A stretch of 64,000 nt of DNA from Pseudarthrobacter sp. GA104 (lineage in GTDB: Bacteria; Actinomycetota; Actinomycetes; Actinomycetales; Micrococcaceae), in assembly GCF_009741265.1 (NCBI RefSeq), contig NZ_WOWL01000001.1, forward strand, positions 4,464,001-4,528,000, in the 5' to 3' direction. The position numbers were made by a program, and so were the translations under genes. The notes beneath the pieces are model-generated. The model searched no databases. It saw nothing but the letters and a program-made list of their open reading frames with translations, and was not told where the DNA came from. This document shows positions 48,555-57,533 of this stretch, one piece after another (the first letter of the stretch is position 1; each line of letters opens with the position of its first letter).

Positions 48555-49481
48555 CTACTTCGCCCCGAGGATGTCCACTACGAAGACGAGGTCCCCCTTG
48601 GCCTCGCCCTGTCCGGCGTCGCCGTAGGCAAGGTCCTTGGGGATGACCAGGAGGACGCGGGAACCAACTGTCTTGCCGGCAAGGCCCTGGGTCCAGCCCT
48701 TGATGACGCCGGTGAGCGGGAAGCTTGCGGGTTCGCCGCGGTCGAAACTCGAATCGAACTTGGTGCCGCCAACGAGGGTCACGCCAACGTAGTTGACGGT
48801 GAGGGTGTCGGATTCCTTGACTGTGGGGCCCTTGCCCTTGACGAGGTCCTGCGACACCAGGGCCGTGGGGGCGGCTACGCCTTCGACGTTGATTTCGGGG
48901 ATGCCGTCTTTTTCGGTGACTGTGGGCAATCCTGCCGGCGGGGTCACGGTCTCGCCCTCGGGCTTTTCCAGGACCGGCGCTACATCCTCAGCGGACAGCA
49001 CCTTGATGACCAGCAGCTGGGTGGGCTGGGCTTCGGCTCCGGCTGACGCGGCCTGGCCGGGTACAGCCAGTGCCAGGCTGGAGCCTACTTTCGATCCGAC
49101 GAACGCGTTGTAGATGACCTCGCTGCCGGTCTTCAGCTCCTCGTTCAGCTCAAGCGGTTCCGGTTCACCCGGGAATGTGTCCTCGAGCGTCGTGCCGTCG
49201 GTGCCGTTTAGGGCCAGGATGGAAATGTTGGCGACCTGGTTGGCCTTAACCGTTTCGCCGCTGCCCTCGGTGACCACCTTGATGGTGGGTTCTGCCACTT
49301 CCAACGGCTTGGTGAATTCAACACCGGGGGCTTTCTTGTCCCCGTTGTCGGTCAGTTTGAGGGAGTCGAACTTGGCAGTCTCACCGGCGGATACGCTGGT
49401 GGGTTCCGGCTCTGCGGTTGAACCGCCGCAGGCGGTCAGCAACAGCAGGCCGGGAAGAAGGATTGCTAGTAGTCGGCGCAC
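48555..49481 (-). CDS. FKBP-type peptidyl-prolyl isomerase lipoprotein
   Basis: 308 residues. Signal peptide with lipobox LLTACGG (Cys about residue 18), so anchored outside the membrane. The C-terminal ~100 residues form a normal FKBP domain (VNYVGVTLVGGTKFDSSFDRGEP, GVIKGWTQGLAGKTVGSRVLLVIPKDLAYGD). The middle (about 60-165) resembles a second, degenerate FKBP unit (GETVKANQVANISILALNGTDG, KTGSEVIYNAFVGSKVGSSLALAVPG). Likely an extracytoplasmic foldase. GTG at 49481 gives a proper signal peptide; the longer upstream frame is chance. Confidence 0.87.
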   Translation of the reverse strand: MRRLLAILLPGLLLLTACGGSTAEPEPTSVSAGETAKFDSLKLTDNGDKKAPGVEFTKPLEVAEPTIKVVTEGSGETVKANQVANISILALNGTDGTTLEDTFPGEPEPLELNEELKTGSEVIYNAFVGSKVGSSLALAVPGQAASAGAEAQPTQLLVIKVLSAEDVAPVLEKPEGETVTPPAGLPTVTEKDGIPEINVEGVAAPTALVSQDLVKGKGPTVKESDTLTVNYVGVTLVGGTKFDSSFDRGEPASFPLTGVIKGWTQGLAGKTVGSRVLLVIPKDLAYGDAGQGEAKGDLVFVVDILGAK

Positions 49482-49593
49482 GTATAAAACTTTCGTCGGG
49501 GCAGGATGGATGCGATGTTCCGCATGGCAACGGCCGGCATCGCGCAGGGCCCGGATAAAGGGCCCTATCCAGAATAGCCCCTGAAGCTGGGTG

Positions 49594-50958
49594 TCAGCCC
49601 ATAGAGTCAAGGAGCGCATCCACACGCTCGTCGACGCTGCGGAAGGGATCCTTGCACAGGATGGTCTGGTGCGCACGGTCATTCAGCTTAAGGTGCACCC
49701 AGTCAACCGTGTAGTCCCTGCCCAGTTCCTGGGCGCGGCGCACGAAGTCGCCGCGCAGCTTTGCCCGGGTTGTCTGCGGCGGAACGTCAACGGCGTCCTT
49801 GATGACCGTATCTTCCACGATGCGGCGGACTGCCCCGCGCGCCTGAAGCAGGTAGTAGAGGCCGCGGCTGCGCGAGATGTCATGGTACGTGAGATCCAGC
49901 TGGGCAATCCGCGGGGCGTCCAGGCCCAGCCCGTGGCGTTCACGGTAGTTGTCCATGAGCTTCTTCTTGATGGCCCAGTCGATTTCGGTGTCGATGCTGC
50001 GGAAGTCGCCGCTTTCGATGGCCTTGAGCGCGCGCTCCCAAAGGTCCAGGATCAAGGGGACGTGGGGGTTGTGGGCACCATGCTCTTTCACGAATGCCGT
50101 GACCTTCGTCAGGTACTCCTGCTGGATTTCCAGTGCCGTCAGCTGGCGTCCGTTCGCCAGCCGGACCAGTGCCCGGCCGCTGAGGTCGTGGGAGATCTCA
50201 CGGATGCTGCGGATCGGGTTTTCCATCCGCATATCCCGCATGATCACCCCGGCCTCGATCATGCGCAGCACGAGGTCCACGGTGCCGATCTTCATCATGG
50301 CCGTGGCTTCAGACATGTTTGAGTCGCCCACGATGACATGGAGGCGCCGGTAGAATTCCGCATCCGCATGCGGCTCGTCGCGGGTGTTGATGATGGGGCG
50401 GGACCTGGTGGTGGCGGAGGATACGCCCTCCCAAATATGGTCGGCCCGCTGTGAAAAGGCGTACGTTGCCCCGTGCGGTGTCTTGAGGATCTTGCCGGCG
50501 CCGGCGATCAGCTGGCGGGTGACCAGGAACGGGATCAGGATTTCTGCCAGCCGCGAGAATTCGCCGCGGCGGGGAATGAGGTAGTTTTCGTGGCTGCCGT
50601 AGGAGTTTCCGGCGGAGTCAGTGTTGTTCTTGAACAGGTAGACCGTTCCGTTGAACCCTTCGGCCGCAAGGCGGGCCTGTGCCTCGTCCACGAGGTCATC
50701 AAGGATCAGCTCCCCGGCCCTGTCATGGGCAATGAGCTGCGCCAAGTCATCGCATTCGGCGGTGGCATATTCCGGGTGGGACCCCACGTCAAGGTACAGC
50801 CGGGAGCCATTGGTCAGGAAGACGTTGGAGGAGCGCCCCCAGCTGACAACTTTCCGGAAAAGGTACCGGGCCACCTCCTCGGGAGCGAGAGGCCTCGAGT
50901 CGGGGCTCGAATATGAGATGCCGAATTCGGTTTCGATGCCGAAAATTCTCTTGTCCAT
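49594..50958 (-). CDS. pafA: Pup--protein ligase PafA
   Basis: 454 residues. Attaches Pup through its C-terminal glutamate to lysines of substrates, marking them for the proteasome. Begins MDKRIFGIETEFGISY, with the metal-binding Glu in IETEFG, then GSRLYLDVGSHPEYATAEC, YLFKNNTDSAGNSYGSHENYL, RPIINTRDEPHADAEFYRRLHVI, and a C-terminal domain ending ALLDSMG. Length is normal. ATG at 50958 has AGGACAGG upstream; the frame extends 21 codons further by chance. prcA ends 14 nt upstream. Confidence 0.96.
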   Translation of the reverse strand: MDKRIFGIETEFGISYSSPDSRPLAPEEVARYLFRKVVSWGRSSNVFLTNGSRLYLDVGSHPEYATAECDDLAQLIAHDRAGELILDDLVDEAQARLAAEGFNGTVYLFKNNTDSAGNSYGSHENYLIPRRGEFSRLAEILIPFLVTRQLIAGAGKILKTPHGATYAFSQRADHIWEGVSSATTRSRPIINTRDEPHADAEFYRRLHVIVGDSNMSEATAMMKIGTVDLVLRMIEAGVIMRDMRMENPIRSIREISHDLSGRALVRLANGRQLTALEIQQEYLTKVTAFVKEHGAHNPHVPLILDLWERALKAIESGDFRSIDTEIDWAIKKKLMDNYRERHGLGLDAPRIAQLDLTYHDISRSRGLYYLLQARGAVRRIVEDTVIKDAVDVPPQTTRAKLRGDFVRRAQELGRDYTVDWVHLKLNDRAHQTILCKDPFRSVDERVDALLDSMG

Positions 50959-50971
50959 CTGTCCTGTCCTC

Positions 50972-51682
50972 CTAGGCCAGCATTGCAGTGATATCTGCGT
51001 CAGTAAGCCGGCGGAAGGCACGCCTTGATCCGCGGCTGCTTTCTGACTGCCGGTCCAGGACTGCCACCTCCAGCGCTCCAGCCGGCAGTGCCTTCGCCGG
51101 TTCCTCTCCCTCCGCCGGCGGAACCAGTCCCGCCATTGCCAGCCGCACAGCCTCTGCGAAGCTCAGCGAGCTGCGCCAGCCCTGGCCAATCACGGCTGAG
51201 ACCTTGTCTGCCTGGCCGCCCATCACAACAAAGGAGTGCTCATCGGCAATGGAGCCGTCAAACGTCAGCCGGTAGAGGTGGTCCTCCGCCTGCGTGGGGC
51301 CAACCTCGGCCACTGCAAGCTCCACCTCGAAGGGCTTCTGTTCAGCGGTGAACACCGCGCCAAGGCTCTGCGCGTAGACACTGGCCAGTCCCCTGGCCGT
51401 CACGTCCTCCCGGTCATAGGAGTACCCGCGCACATCGGCGTAGCGGACCCCGGCCTGGCGGAGGCTTTCGAACTCGTTGTACTTGCCGACTGCGGCGAAC
51501 GCGATTTTGTCGTAGATCTCACCGATTTTGTGAAGCGACGGCGAGGGGTTTTCGGCAACGAGTGCAATGCCGTCCTCGCAGCTGACGACGACGACGGACC
51601 TGCCGCGGGCGATGCCCTTCCGTGCAAAGTCGGCACGGTCCTTCATGAGCTGCTCGGGTGATACATAGAACTGCTGTGTCAT
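50972..51682 (-). CDS. prcA: Proteasome subunit alpha
   Basis: 236 residues. Forms the outer rings of the 20S core. The N-terminal gating region MTQQFYVSPEQLMKDRADFARKGIARG precedes the alpha-type fold (VVVVSCEDGIALVAENPSPSLHKIGEIYDKIAFAAVGKYNEFESLRQAGVRYADVRGYSYDREDV). ATG at 51682 follows the prcB stop with one base between (TGA-G-ATG), so the subunits are coupled; the longer frame is chance. Confidence 0.95.
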   Translation of the reverse strand: MTQQFYVSPEQLMKDRADFARKGIARGRSVVVVSCEDGIALVAENPSPSLHKIGEIYDKIAFAAVGKYNEFESLRQAGVRYADVRGYSYDREDVTARGLASVYAQSLGAVFTAEQKPFEVELAVAEVGPTQAEDHLYRLTFDGSIADEHSFVVMGGQADKVSAVIGQGWRSSLSFAEAVRLAMAGLVPPAEGEEPAKALPAGALEVAVLDRQSESSRGSRRAFRRLTDADITAMLA

Positions 51683-51683
51683 C

Positions 51684-52502
51684 TCAGGCCTCCCGTCCAG
51701 CGATGGTGCGGGCTTCGATGACATTCCTCGCGGCAGCTGCCAGTTCGCTGTCCGGAACCCGCCGCGCACCCGAGCTGTCCACCGTGTAGATGACAGGCCA
51801 GAGTTGCCTCACGGTGTCAGGACCGCCGGTGGCTGAGTCGTCGTCGGCGGCATCGTACAGGGCTTCGACCGCGACAGCGGTAGCTTCCGCTGCCGTAAGG
51901 TTTGGCCGCCAGAGCTTCTTCAAAGCACCGCGTGCGAAGACAGCTCCGGATCCCACCGTATGATGCTCGTGTTCCTCGTACCGGCCCCCGGTGACATCGT
52001 AGGAGAACAGCCTGCCGACACCGGCGCTGGTGTCGAACCCGGCGAAGAGCGGCACCACTGCCAGTCCCTGCAGCGCCAGGGGCAGGTTTCCCCTGATCAT
52101 GGCGCCAAGCCGGTTGGCCTTGCCTTCCAGGCTGAGAAGCGTGCCCTCGATCTTCTCGTAGTGCTCGAGTTCCACCTGGAACAACCTGGTGAGGTCAATC
52201 GCAATGCCGGCAGTCCCCGCGATCCCCAGAACGGAGTAGCGGTCGGCCGGAAAGACTTTTTCGATGTGCCGGCTCGCTATGACGTTGCCCATGGTGGCCC
52301 GCCGGTCCCCCGCCATCAGCACGCCGCCGTCGTAGCTCATCGCAACGATCGTGGTGGCGTGCGGAACCTGCAACGGGGCGGCGGCCGCGCCCGCCTGGAG
52401 GGACCGGTTGTAGGGCAGAAGCTCCGGCCGGTCCCGCTGCAGGTGTTCGGTGAACGATGACGTGGCGTTGGCGGCTACCTGGTTGGCGGTTGATTCCTGC
52501 AC
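51684..52502 (-). CDS. prcB: Proteasome subunit beta
   Basis: 272 residues. The 49-residue propeptide ends PLQVPHA; cleavage exposes the nucleophile Thr50 in TTIVAMSYDGGVLMAGDRRAT. Lysine and aspartate of the active site lie in EKVFPAD and the strand region IAGTAGIAIDLTR. GTG at 52502 has AAGGAG 7-8 nt upstream. Order pup-prcB-prcA-pafA is that of other actinobacteria. Confidence 0.96.
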   Translation of the reverse strand: MQESTANQVAANATSSFTEHLQRDRPELLPYNRSLQAGAAAAPLQVPHATTIVAMSYDGGVLMAGDRRATMGNVIASRHIEKVFPADRYSVLGIAGTAGIAIDLTRLFQVELEHYEKIEGTLLSLEGKANRLGAMIRGNLPLALQGLAVVPLFAGFDTSAGVGRLFSYDVTGGRYEEHEHHTVGSGAVFARGALKKLWRPNLTAAEATAVAVEALYDAADDDSATGGPDTVRQLWPVIYTVDSSGARRVPDSELAAAARNVIEARTIAGREA

Positions 52503-52582
52503 TCATGCACTCCTTGAACGTGGTACTTCAACGTCGGTACAGATTCGGCCGTCCGCGGCTTCCGCCAGCCTCCGGGTACGGG

Positions 52583-52786
52583 TTACTGACCGCCCTTTTG
52601 GACGAATGCCCGTACGAATTCTTCGGCGTTGGATTCGAGGACGCCGTCGATCTCGTCGAGGAGGTCGTCCACGCCTTCCGTTGATGCCGATGCCTGCGCC
52701 TCAGGCGGCGTGGGCGGCGACTCGGGAATGTCCTCTTCGACCTGGCTGTCGCGTGACTGCGGCTGCTGTTGCTCCTGGCCTGCCAT
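52583..52786 (-). CDS. pup: Prokaryotic ubiquitin-like protein Pup
   Basis: 67 residues, disordered N-terminus rich in Gln, Glu and Pro, then the conserved coiled segment VDDLLDEIDGVLESNAEEFVRAFVQKGGQ. It ends in GGQ, so Dop must deamidate the last Gln to Glu before PafA can use it. ATG with AAGGAGGGG 5 nt upstream. prcB begins 80 nt downstream. Confidence 0.97.
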   Translation of the reverse strand: MAGQEQQQPQSRDSQVEEDIPESPPTPPEAQASASTEGVDDLLDEIDGVLESNAEEFVRAFVQKGGQ

Positions 52787-52871
52787 TGCTACCCCTCCTT
52801 ATTTCTGTCTTCGGATCCGGCGGATCCTCCGATATGCCCATCCTGCCACGGTGTGGGCCAACCGGGGCGGT

Positions 52872-54542
52872 TTACGCCGCAGGCGGAGCGTTATGTCCCA
52901 GAAGCTCCGCGAGGAACGGGCCTGCGTCCCGGTAGCGTTCAAACAACGCTCCGGTCAGGGCTTTGGTTCCCCGAAGCGGTTCCCTGGTGGGCACGCGCTG
53001 CAGCCGGCCGTATCCCGGAACATCGAAGATGACGGAGTCCCAACTGGCACCTACGACGTCCTTGCCGAAGCTGCTGATGCACTTGCCCCGGAAGTATGCG
53101 CGGGTATCGGCCGGTGGTTCAGTGACGGCGGAGGCAATGGCGTCATCTTCAAGGATTCTTTGCATCCTGTCCCTGGCGAGGAACCGGTAATAGAGTCCCT
53201 TTTCGGGCCTGATATCAGCCCACTGAAGGTCGACGAGGCCGAGCCTGGCGTCGTTCCACTCAAGTCCGTCGCGTTCACGGTAGCCGTCGAGCAGCGACAG
53301 TTTGGCAAGCCACTCCACCGAGGAAGCTGCGGCGGCCCGGTCATTGTCTAGCTGGGTCAGGACGGTGGCCCAACGCTCCAGGACGTCATGCGTGTGGCCG
53401 TCCCCGTCCACGGCGTCGCCAACCCCCGTATCCTGCGCCAGCTTGGCCGCGGCCTCGTGGTATATCCACTGGAGGTCAAGGGCGGTGACCCGCCTGCCGT
53501 CCAGCAGCCGCAGTTTTGCGGTGAGCGAAGTATCGTGGCTTACCGCCTGGAGTGCAGAAACCGGCTCGTACACCTCGATCTTGGGCGCCAGCCCTGCCTC
53601 AATGAGGCTGAGGACCATCGACGTGGTTCCGAACTTCAGGTAATTGGAAACCTGGCTGAGGTTTGCGTCGCCGATGATGACATGCAGGCGCCGGTACTTG
53701 TCCGCTGTTGCGTGCGGCTCGTCCCGGGTATTGATAATGGGCCGGCGGATAGTGGTCTCCAGTCCCACTTCCGCTTCGAAGAAGTCGGCCCGCTGGCTGA
53801 TCTGGAAACCCGGGGTGGAGGCGTCCTGGCCGATGCCCACCCGGCCGGATCCGCACAGGACCTGGCGGCTGACGAAAAAGGGCGTCAGGCCCCGCACGAT
53901 GTCGCCGAAGGGAACGGAACGCGGCATGAGGTAGTTCTCGTGCGAGCCGTAGGACACCGATTTATTGTCCGTGTTGTTCTTGTACAGGTTGACCGGCGGA
54001 AGGTCCGGATCTGCGGCCAGCCGGCGAACGGTGGCCAGCGCAACAAGGTCTCCGGCGGCGTCCCACTTCACGGCGTCCCGCGGGTTGGTCACCTCCGGGC
54101 TGGAGTACTCGGGATGGGCATGGTCGACGTACAGCCGCGCGCCATTGCCGAGGACCATGTTCATCAGCAGTGTTCCGGACTCGTCCTGCCCGTCGAGCTC
54201 CAGCTCCTCCCGCCCGTACGCCAGTGCCACCGTTTCCGCATCCAGCACCGGCGGCTGGTCGGTGAGCTGGCTCGGATGGGCTGAGCGTCGGTCCACTGTC
54301 CAGCCGCGGGCGTCATGCAGCGGCTCCTCATCCGTATAGTCCCAGCGGGTTTCCGCTCCGCCGGCGGCGCGCTGCCGGGTTACCTGCGCATAGGCCTGGA
54401 CCACCCTGGCACTCATCATGGTGGCATTGGCAGTAGGGGCGGAGGGGGCATGGATGCCATACTCCGTTTCCGCCCCCATCACCCGCATGGCCCCGCCGGC
54501 CGGCAGAGTCCCCCCGGCCGCGGGTTCCCGTGCAGCGGTCAT
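52872..54542 (-). CDS. dop: Depupylase / Pup deamidase Dop
   Basis: 556 residues. PafA paralogue that deamidates Pup and removes it from substrates. Visible are MRVMGAETEYGIHAP (metal Glu), NGARLYVDHAHPEYSSPE, NLYKNNTDNKSVSYGSHENYLMPR and RPIINTRDEPHATADKYRRLHVI. The Dop-specific loop (about 58-95, DARGWTVDRRSAH region) separates it from PafA. The first ~18 residues (MTAAREPAAGGTLPAGGA) are an unusual extension; ATG at 54542 overlaps the arc stop (ATGA), which supports it, but the ATG at residue 19 is possible. Confidence 0.95.
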   Translation of the reverse strand: MTAAREPAAGGTLPAGGAMRVMGAETEYGIHAPSAPTANATMMSARVVQAYAQVTRQRAAGGAETRWDYTDEEPLHDARGWTVDRRSAHPSQLTDQPPVLDAETVALAYGREELELDGQDESGTLLMNMVLGNGARLYVDHAHPEYSSPEVTNPRDAVKWDAAGDLVALATVRRLAADPDLPPVNLYKNNTDNKSVSYGSHENYLMPRSVPFGDIVRGLTPFFVSRQVLCGSGRVGIGQDASTPGFQISQRADFFEAEVGLETTIRRPIINTRDEPHATADKYRRLHVIIGDANLSQVSNYLKFGTTSMVLSLIEAGLAPKIEVYEPVSALQAVSHDTSLTAKLRLLDGRRVTALDLQWIYHEAAAKLAQDTGVGDAVDGDGHTHDVLERWATVLTQLDNDRAAAASSVEWLAKLSLLDGYRERDGLEWNDARLGLVDLQWADIRPEKGLYYRFLARDRMQRILEDDAIASAVTEPPADTRAYFRGKCISSFGKDVVGASWDSVIFDVPGYGRLQRVPTREPLRGTKALTGALFERYRDAGPFLAELLGHNAPPAA

Positions 54543-56290
54543 AGATACTGCCCTGTGGTCGGCATGGTTTCGATCGACTTGCCTGGCTCCTGGCCCGCCT
54601 TGCCCTGGACGATGGTCCGGATGTATGTGATCCGTTCGCCCTTCTTGCCCGAGATCCGTGCCCAGTCATCCGGATTGGTGGTGTTGGGCATGTCCTCGTG
54701 CTCGCGGAATTCGTCCACGACGGCGCGCAGCAGGTGCTCGATCCTCAGACCCTTCTGCTGCGTGATGAGAAGGTCCTTGATGGCATACTTCTTGGCCCGG
54801 TCCACAACGTTTTGCACCACGGCACCGGAGTTGAAGTCCTTGAAGTAGAGCATTTCCGTGTCGCCGTTGGCGTAGGTGACCTCAAGGAACTCGTTGGACT
54901 TGTCGGTGGAGTACATAGCTTCGACAGTGCGCTGGACCATCGCATCCACCGTCGCCTGGACATCGCCGTCGTGCTCAGCGAGATCGGATTCGTGGAACGG
55001 CAGGTCCGGAGTGATGTACTTGTTGAAAATGTCCGCAGCAGCCTCCGCATCCGGACGGTTGATTTTGACCTTAACGTCAAGCCGGCCCGGACGGAGGATT
55101 GCCGGATCGATCATGTCCTCACGGTTTGACGCGCCAATGACGATCACGTTGTCCAGCCGCTCCACGCCGTCAATCTCGCTGAGCAGCTGCGGCACGATGG
55201 TTGTTTCGACGTCGGACGAAATCCCTGTGCCGCGCGTGCGGAAGAGGGAATCCATCTCATCGAAAAACACCACGACCGGGCTGCCATCGGAGGCCTTTTC
55301 GCGTGCCCTGGAGAAGATCAGCCGGATGTGGCGCTCGGTCTCACCGACGTACTTGTCCAGGAGTTCCGGCCCCTTGATGTTCAGGAAATAGCTTTTCAGG
55401 TCCACATTGCCCGAACGCTCGGCGGCGCGGGCGGCAAGGGAATTGGCCACGGCCTTGGCGATGAGGGTCTTGCCGCAGCCGGGAGGGCCGTACAGCAGGA
55501 TGCCCTTGGGAGCTTTGAGGCCGTGTTCCCGGTAGAGGTCAGGGTGGAGGAACGGCAGTTCGACGGCGTCACGGATCTGCTCGATTTGGGGCCCAAGGCC
55601 GCCAATGTCCTCGTAGGTGATGTCAGGGACTTCCTCCAGCACGAGGTTCTCCACCTCGGAGCGGGGCACCTTTTCGAGGGCGTATCCGGTCCTGGAGTCA
55701 ACCGACAGGGCATCGCCCACCCGCAGCTTTTCGGCAAGGAGCGCTCCGGAAAGCCGCACAACCCGCTCTTCATCGGCACGCCCCACCACGAGGGCGCGAT
55801 CGGCACCGAGCATTTCCTTCAGGGTGGCGAGTTCACCGGCCCGCTCGTATCCCAGCCCGGCGACCACAAGGAGGGCCTCGTTGAGCAGGACCTCCTGCCC
55901 AACGGCCAGCTGGTTGATGTTCACCAGGGGGCTGATGCCCACTCGCATCTTCCGTCCCGCGTTGAAGATGTCCACCGATTCCTCGGTTGCAGCCTGTCCG
56001 CTGTTGCCGGGTGAGGGCTGGCGCTTGGGGTTCAACTGCAGGATGGTACCGAAGCTGTAGGGCGGCTGCCCCTCCTGGTCCAGCGCATTTTTCAGCCGAA
56101 GGATCTCGGCCTTCGCGGTTTCAAGCATGCTGACCAGCTTGGTGTTGTTTTGCGTCGCCGCAGCCAGCTGGCGGTCAATGTGCCTCAGCTTGTCCCGGAG
56201 GATGTTGACCTGGCGGTCGGCAACCGAGAGGTCATTGGCGGCAGACTGCTCTGCCGGTGTACGTCCGGAGTCCTGGTTTGGCGTCTCCAT
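54539..56290 (-). CDS. arc: AAA+ proteasomal ATPase Arc/Mpa
   Basis: 583 residues. Hexameric unfoldase that recruits pupylated proteins to the 20S core. N-terminal coiled coil (about 22-75) binds Pup, then two OB folds (about 80-230), then the AAA domain with Walker A GPPGCGKTLIAKAVAN, Walker B VVFFDEMDSLF and RPGRLDVKVKINRPD. The chain ends TGQYL, the GQYL motif that docks on the proteasome alpha ring. ATG at 56290. Overlaps dop by 4 nt. Confidence 0.96.
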   Translation of the reverse strand: METPNQDSGRTPAEQSAANDLSVADRQVNILRDKLRHIDRQLAAATQNNTKLVSMLETAKAEILRLKNALDQEGQPPYSFGTILQLNPKRQPSPGNSGQAATEESVDIFNAGRKMRVGISPLVNINQLAVGQEVLLNEALLVVAGLGYERAGELATLKEMLGADRALVVGRADEERVVRLSGALLAEKLRVGDALSVDSRTGYALEKVPRSEVENLVLEEVPDITYEDIGGLGPQIEQIRDAVELPFLHPDLYREHGLKAPKGILLYGPPGCGKTLIAKAVANSLAARAAERSGNVDLKSYFLNIKGPELLDKYVGETERHIRLIFSRAREKASDGSPVVVFFDEMDSLFRTRGTGISSDVETTIVPQLLSEIDGVERLDNVIVIGASNREDMIDPAILRPGRLDVKVKINRPDAEAAADIFNKYITPDLPFHESDLAEHDGDVQATVDAMVQRTVEAMYSTDKSNEFLEVTYANGDTEMLYFKDFNSGAVVQNVVDRAKKYAIKDLLITQQKGLRIEHLLRAVVDEFREHEDMPNTTNPDDWARISGKKGERITYIRTIVQGKAGQEPGKSIETMPTTGQYL

Positions 56291-56372
56291 GATGTATCAG
56301 CCCCTTCCTGCGCTTCTATTAAGACATTAGCCCCAACACGGCAGGTAGGGATGGCGACTCCCGAAATGTGGA

Positions 56373-57440
56373 CTACTTCGTGACCTCGGGCTCGTCCTTG
56401 ACGTTCGTTCCGGCGATGGCGTCCCGCGCTGCGCGCCGGAGCTTCTTGTCGGAGACCTGCCGTTCCCCGACCGCGCCGGGGGTCCAGGCGTTGACGTCCT
56501 CTTCATTGAAGTCGGTTTTGGAGGGGCGGCGCTTCACGGAGATGCCGGTAACGCCGTCGGCCAGGCGCCGGGTGACCAGCAGGAACCCGGTATGCGCCAC
56601 CATCCGGTGGTCCGGCCGGACGGCCAGTCCTTCGAGGTGCCAGCCCCGGACCAGGGATTCCCAGGCGTCCGGTTCAGTAAAACGGCCGTCCGCACGAATG
56701 GCTTCGGCGGTGCGGGAAAGCTGGGTCACCGTGGCCACGTAGTTGATCCAGACACCTCCGGGTGCCAGGACGGTTGCCACGGCGTCCAGGCATTCCCACG
56801 GAGCCAGCATGTCCAGGACCACGCGGTCCACGGAGCCCGGCGCTTCGCTCCGGACCACCTCGTCCTGGAAGTCGCCCAGGGAGATTTGCCAGGCCGGGTG
56901 CGGCCCGCCGAAAATCGTCTCGACGTTGCCGCGGGCAATGTCGGCGAACTCCTCGCGGCGCTCGAAAGAGTGGAGGTAGCCCTGGTCGCCTACTGCCCGG
57001 AGCAGGGAAATCGACAGGGCCCCGGAGCCCACGCCCGCTTCCACGACGCGCGCACCGGGGAAGATATCAGCCATCGTCACGATCTGCCCGGCGTCCTTGG
57101 GGTACACCACTGCGGCCCCGCGCGGCATGGACAGGACGAAGTCGGAGAGTAGGGGGCGCAGGGTCTGGTACTGCTGGCCGACGTTGTTGACAACCACCGA
57201 CCCGTCCGCCTTGCCGATGATGTCATCGTGGTTCAGGAAGCCGCGGTGCGTGTGGAATGCTCCGCCACTCTCAAGGGTGATGGTATTCATGCGCCCGCGC
57301 TCGTCGGTCAACTGGACGCGCTCACCTTCGCGGAAAGGACCACGCCGGCGGGCAGCGCCGACGGGCTGCGAGACGCCGGCAGCATCACCGGCTTGACCGG
57401 AAGCTGCTGTGGCCTCGTTGACGGCAGTTTCGCTGCTCAT
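56373..57440 (-). CDS. trmI: tRNA (adenine-N1)-methyltransferase TrmI
   Basis: 355 residues. Makes m1A58 in the T-loop of tRNA. Visible are an N-terminal beta domain (GPFREGERVQLTDERGRMNTITLESGGAFHTHRGFLNHDDIIG), VVYPKDAGQIVTMADIFPGARVVEAGVGSGALSISLLRAVG (SAM motif), and DMLAPWECLDAVATVLAPGGVWINYVATV. N- and C-terminal extensions are low in complexity. ATG with GAGGAAATTC upstream. It lies 82 nt upstream of arc, the same neighbour as in mycobacteria. Confidence 0.93.
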   Translation of the reverse strand: MSSETAVNEATAASGQAGDAAGVSQPVGAARRRGPFREGERVQLTDERGRMNTITLESGGAFHTHRGFLNHDDIIGKADGSVVVNNVGQQYQTLRPLLSDFVLSMPRGAAVVYPKDAGQIVTMADIFPGARVVEAGVGSGALSISLLRAVGDQGYLHSFERREEFADIARGNVETIFGGPHPAWQISLGDFQDEVVRSEAPGSVDRVVLDMLAPWECLDAVATVLAPGGVWINYVATVTQLSRTAEAIRADGRFTEPDAWESLVRGWHLEGLAVRPDHRMVAHTGFLLVTRRLADGVTGISVKRRPSKTDFNEEDVNAWTPGAVGERQVSDKKLRRAARDAIAGTNVKDEPEVTK

Positions 57441-57533
57441 GAATTTCCTCGCTCCTGTAAAACATGGCGCCTGGATGTCCCGTTGCAGACAATCCGGCTT
57501 CTGCGGCGGCGATGCACCGGCCGGCAGGTAACT

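Noticed and set aside
49546..49566. Hairpin AGGGCCC/GGGCCCT between pafA and the FKBP lipoprotein gene as a terminator
   Set aside because: Only 7 bp, no T run on the minus strand; could be chance in GC-rich DNA.
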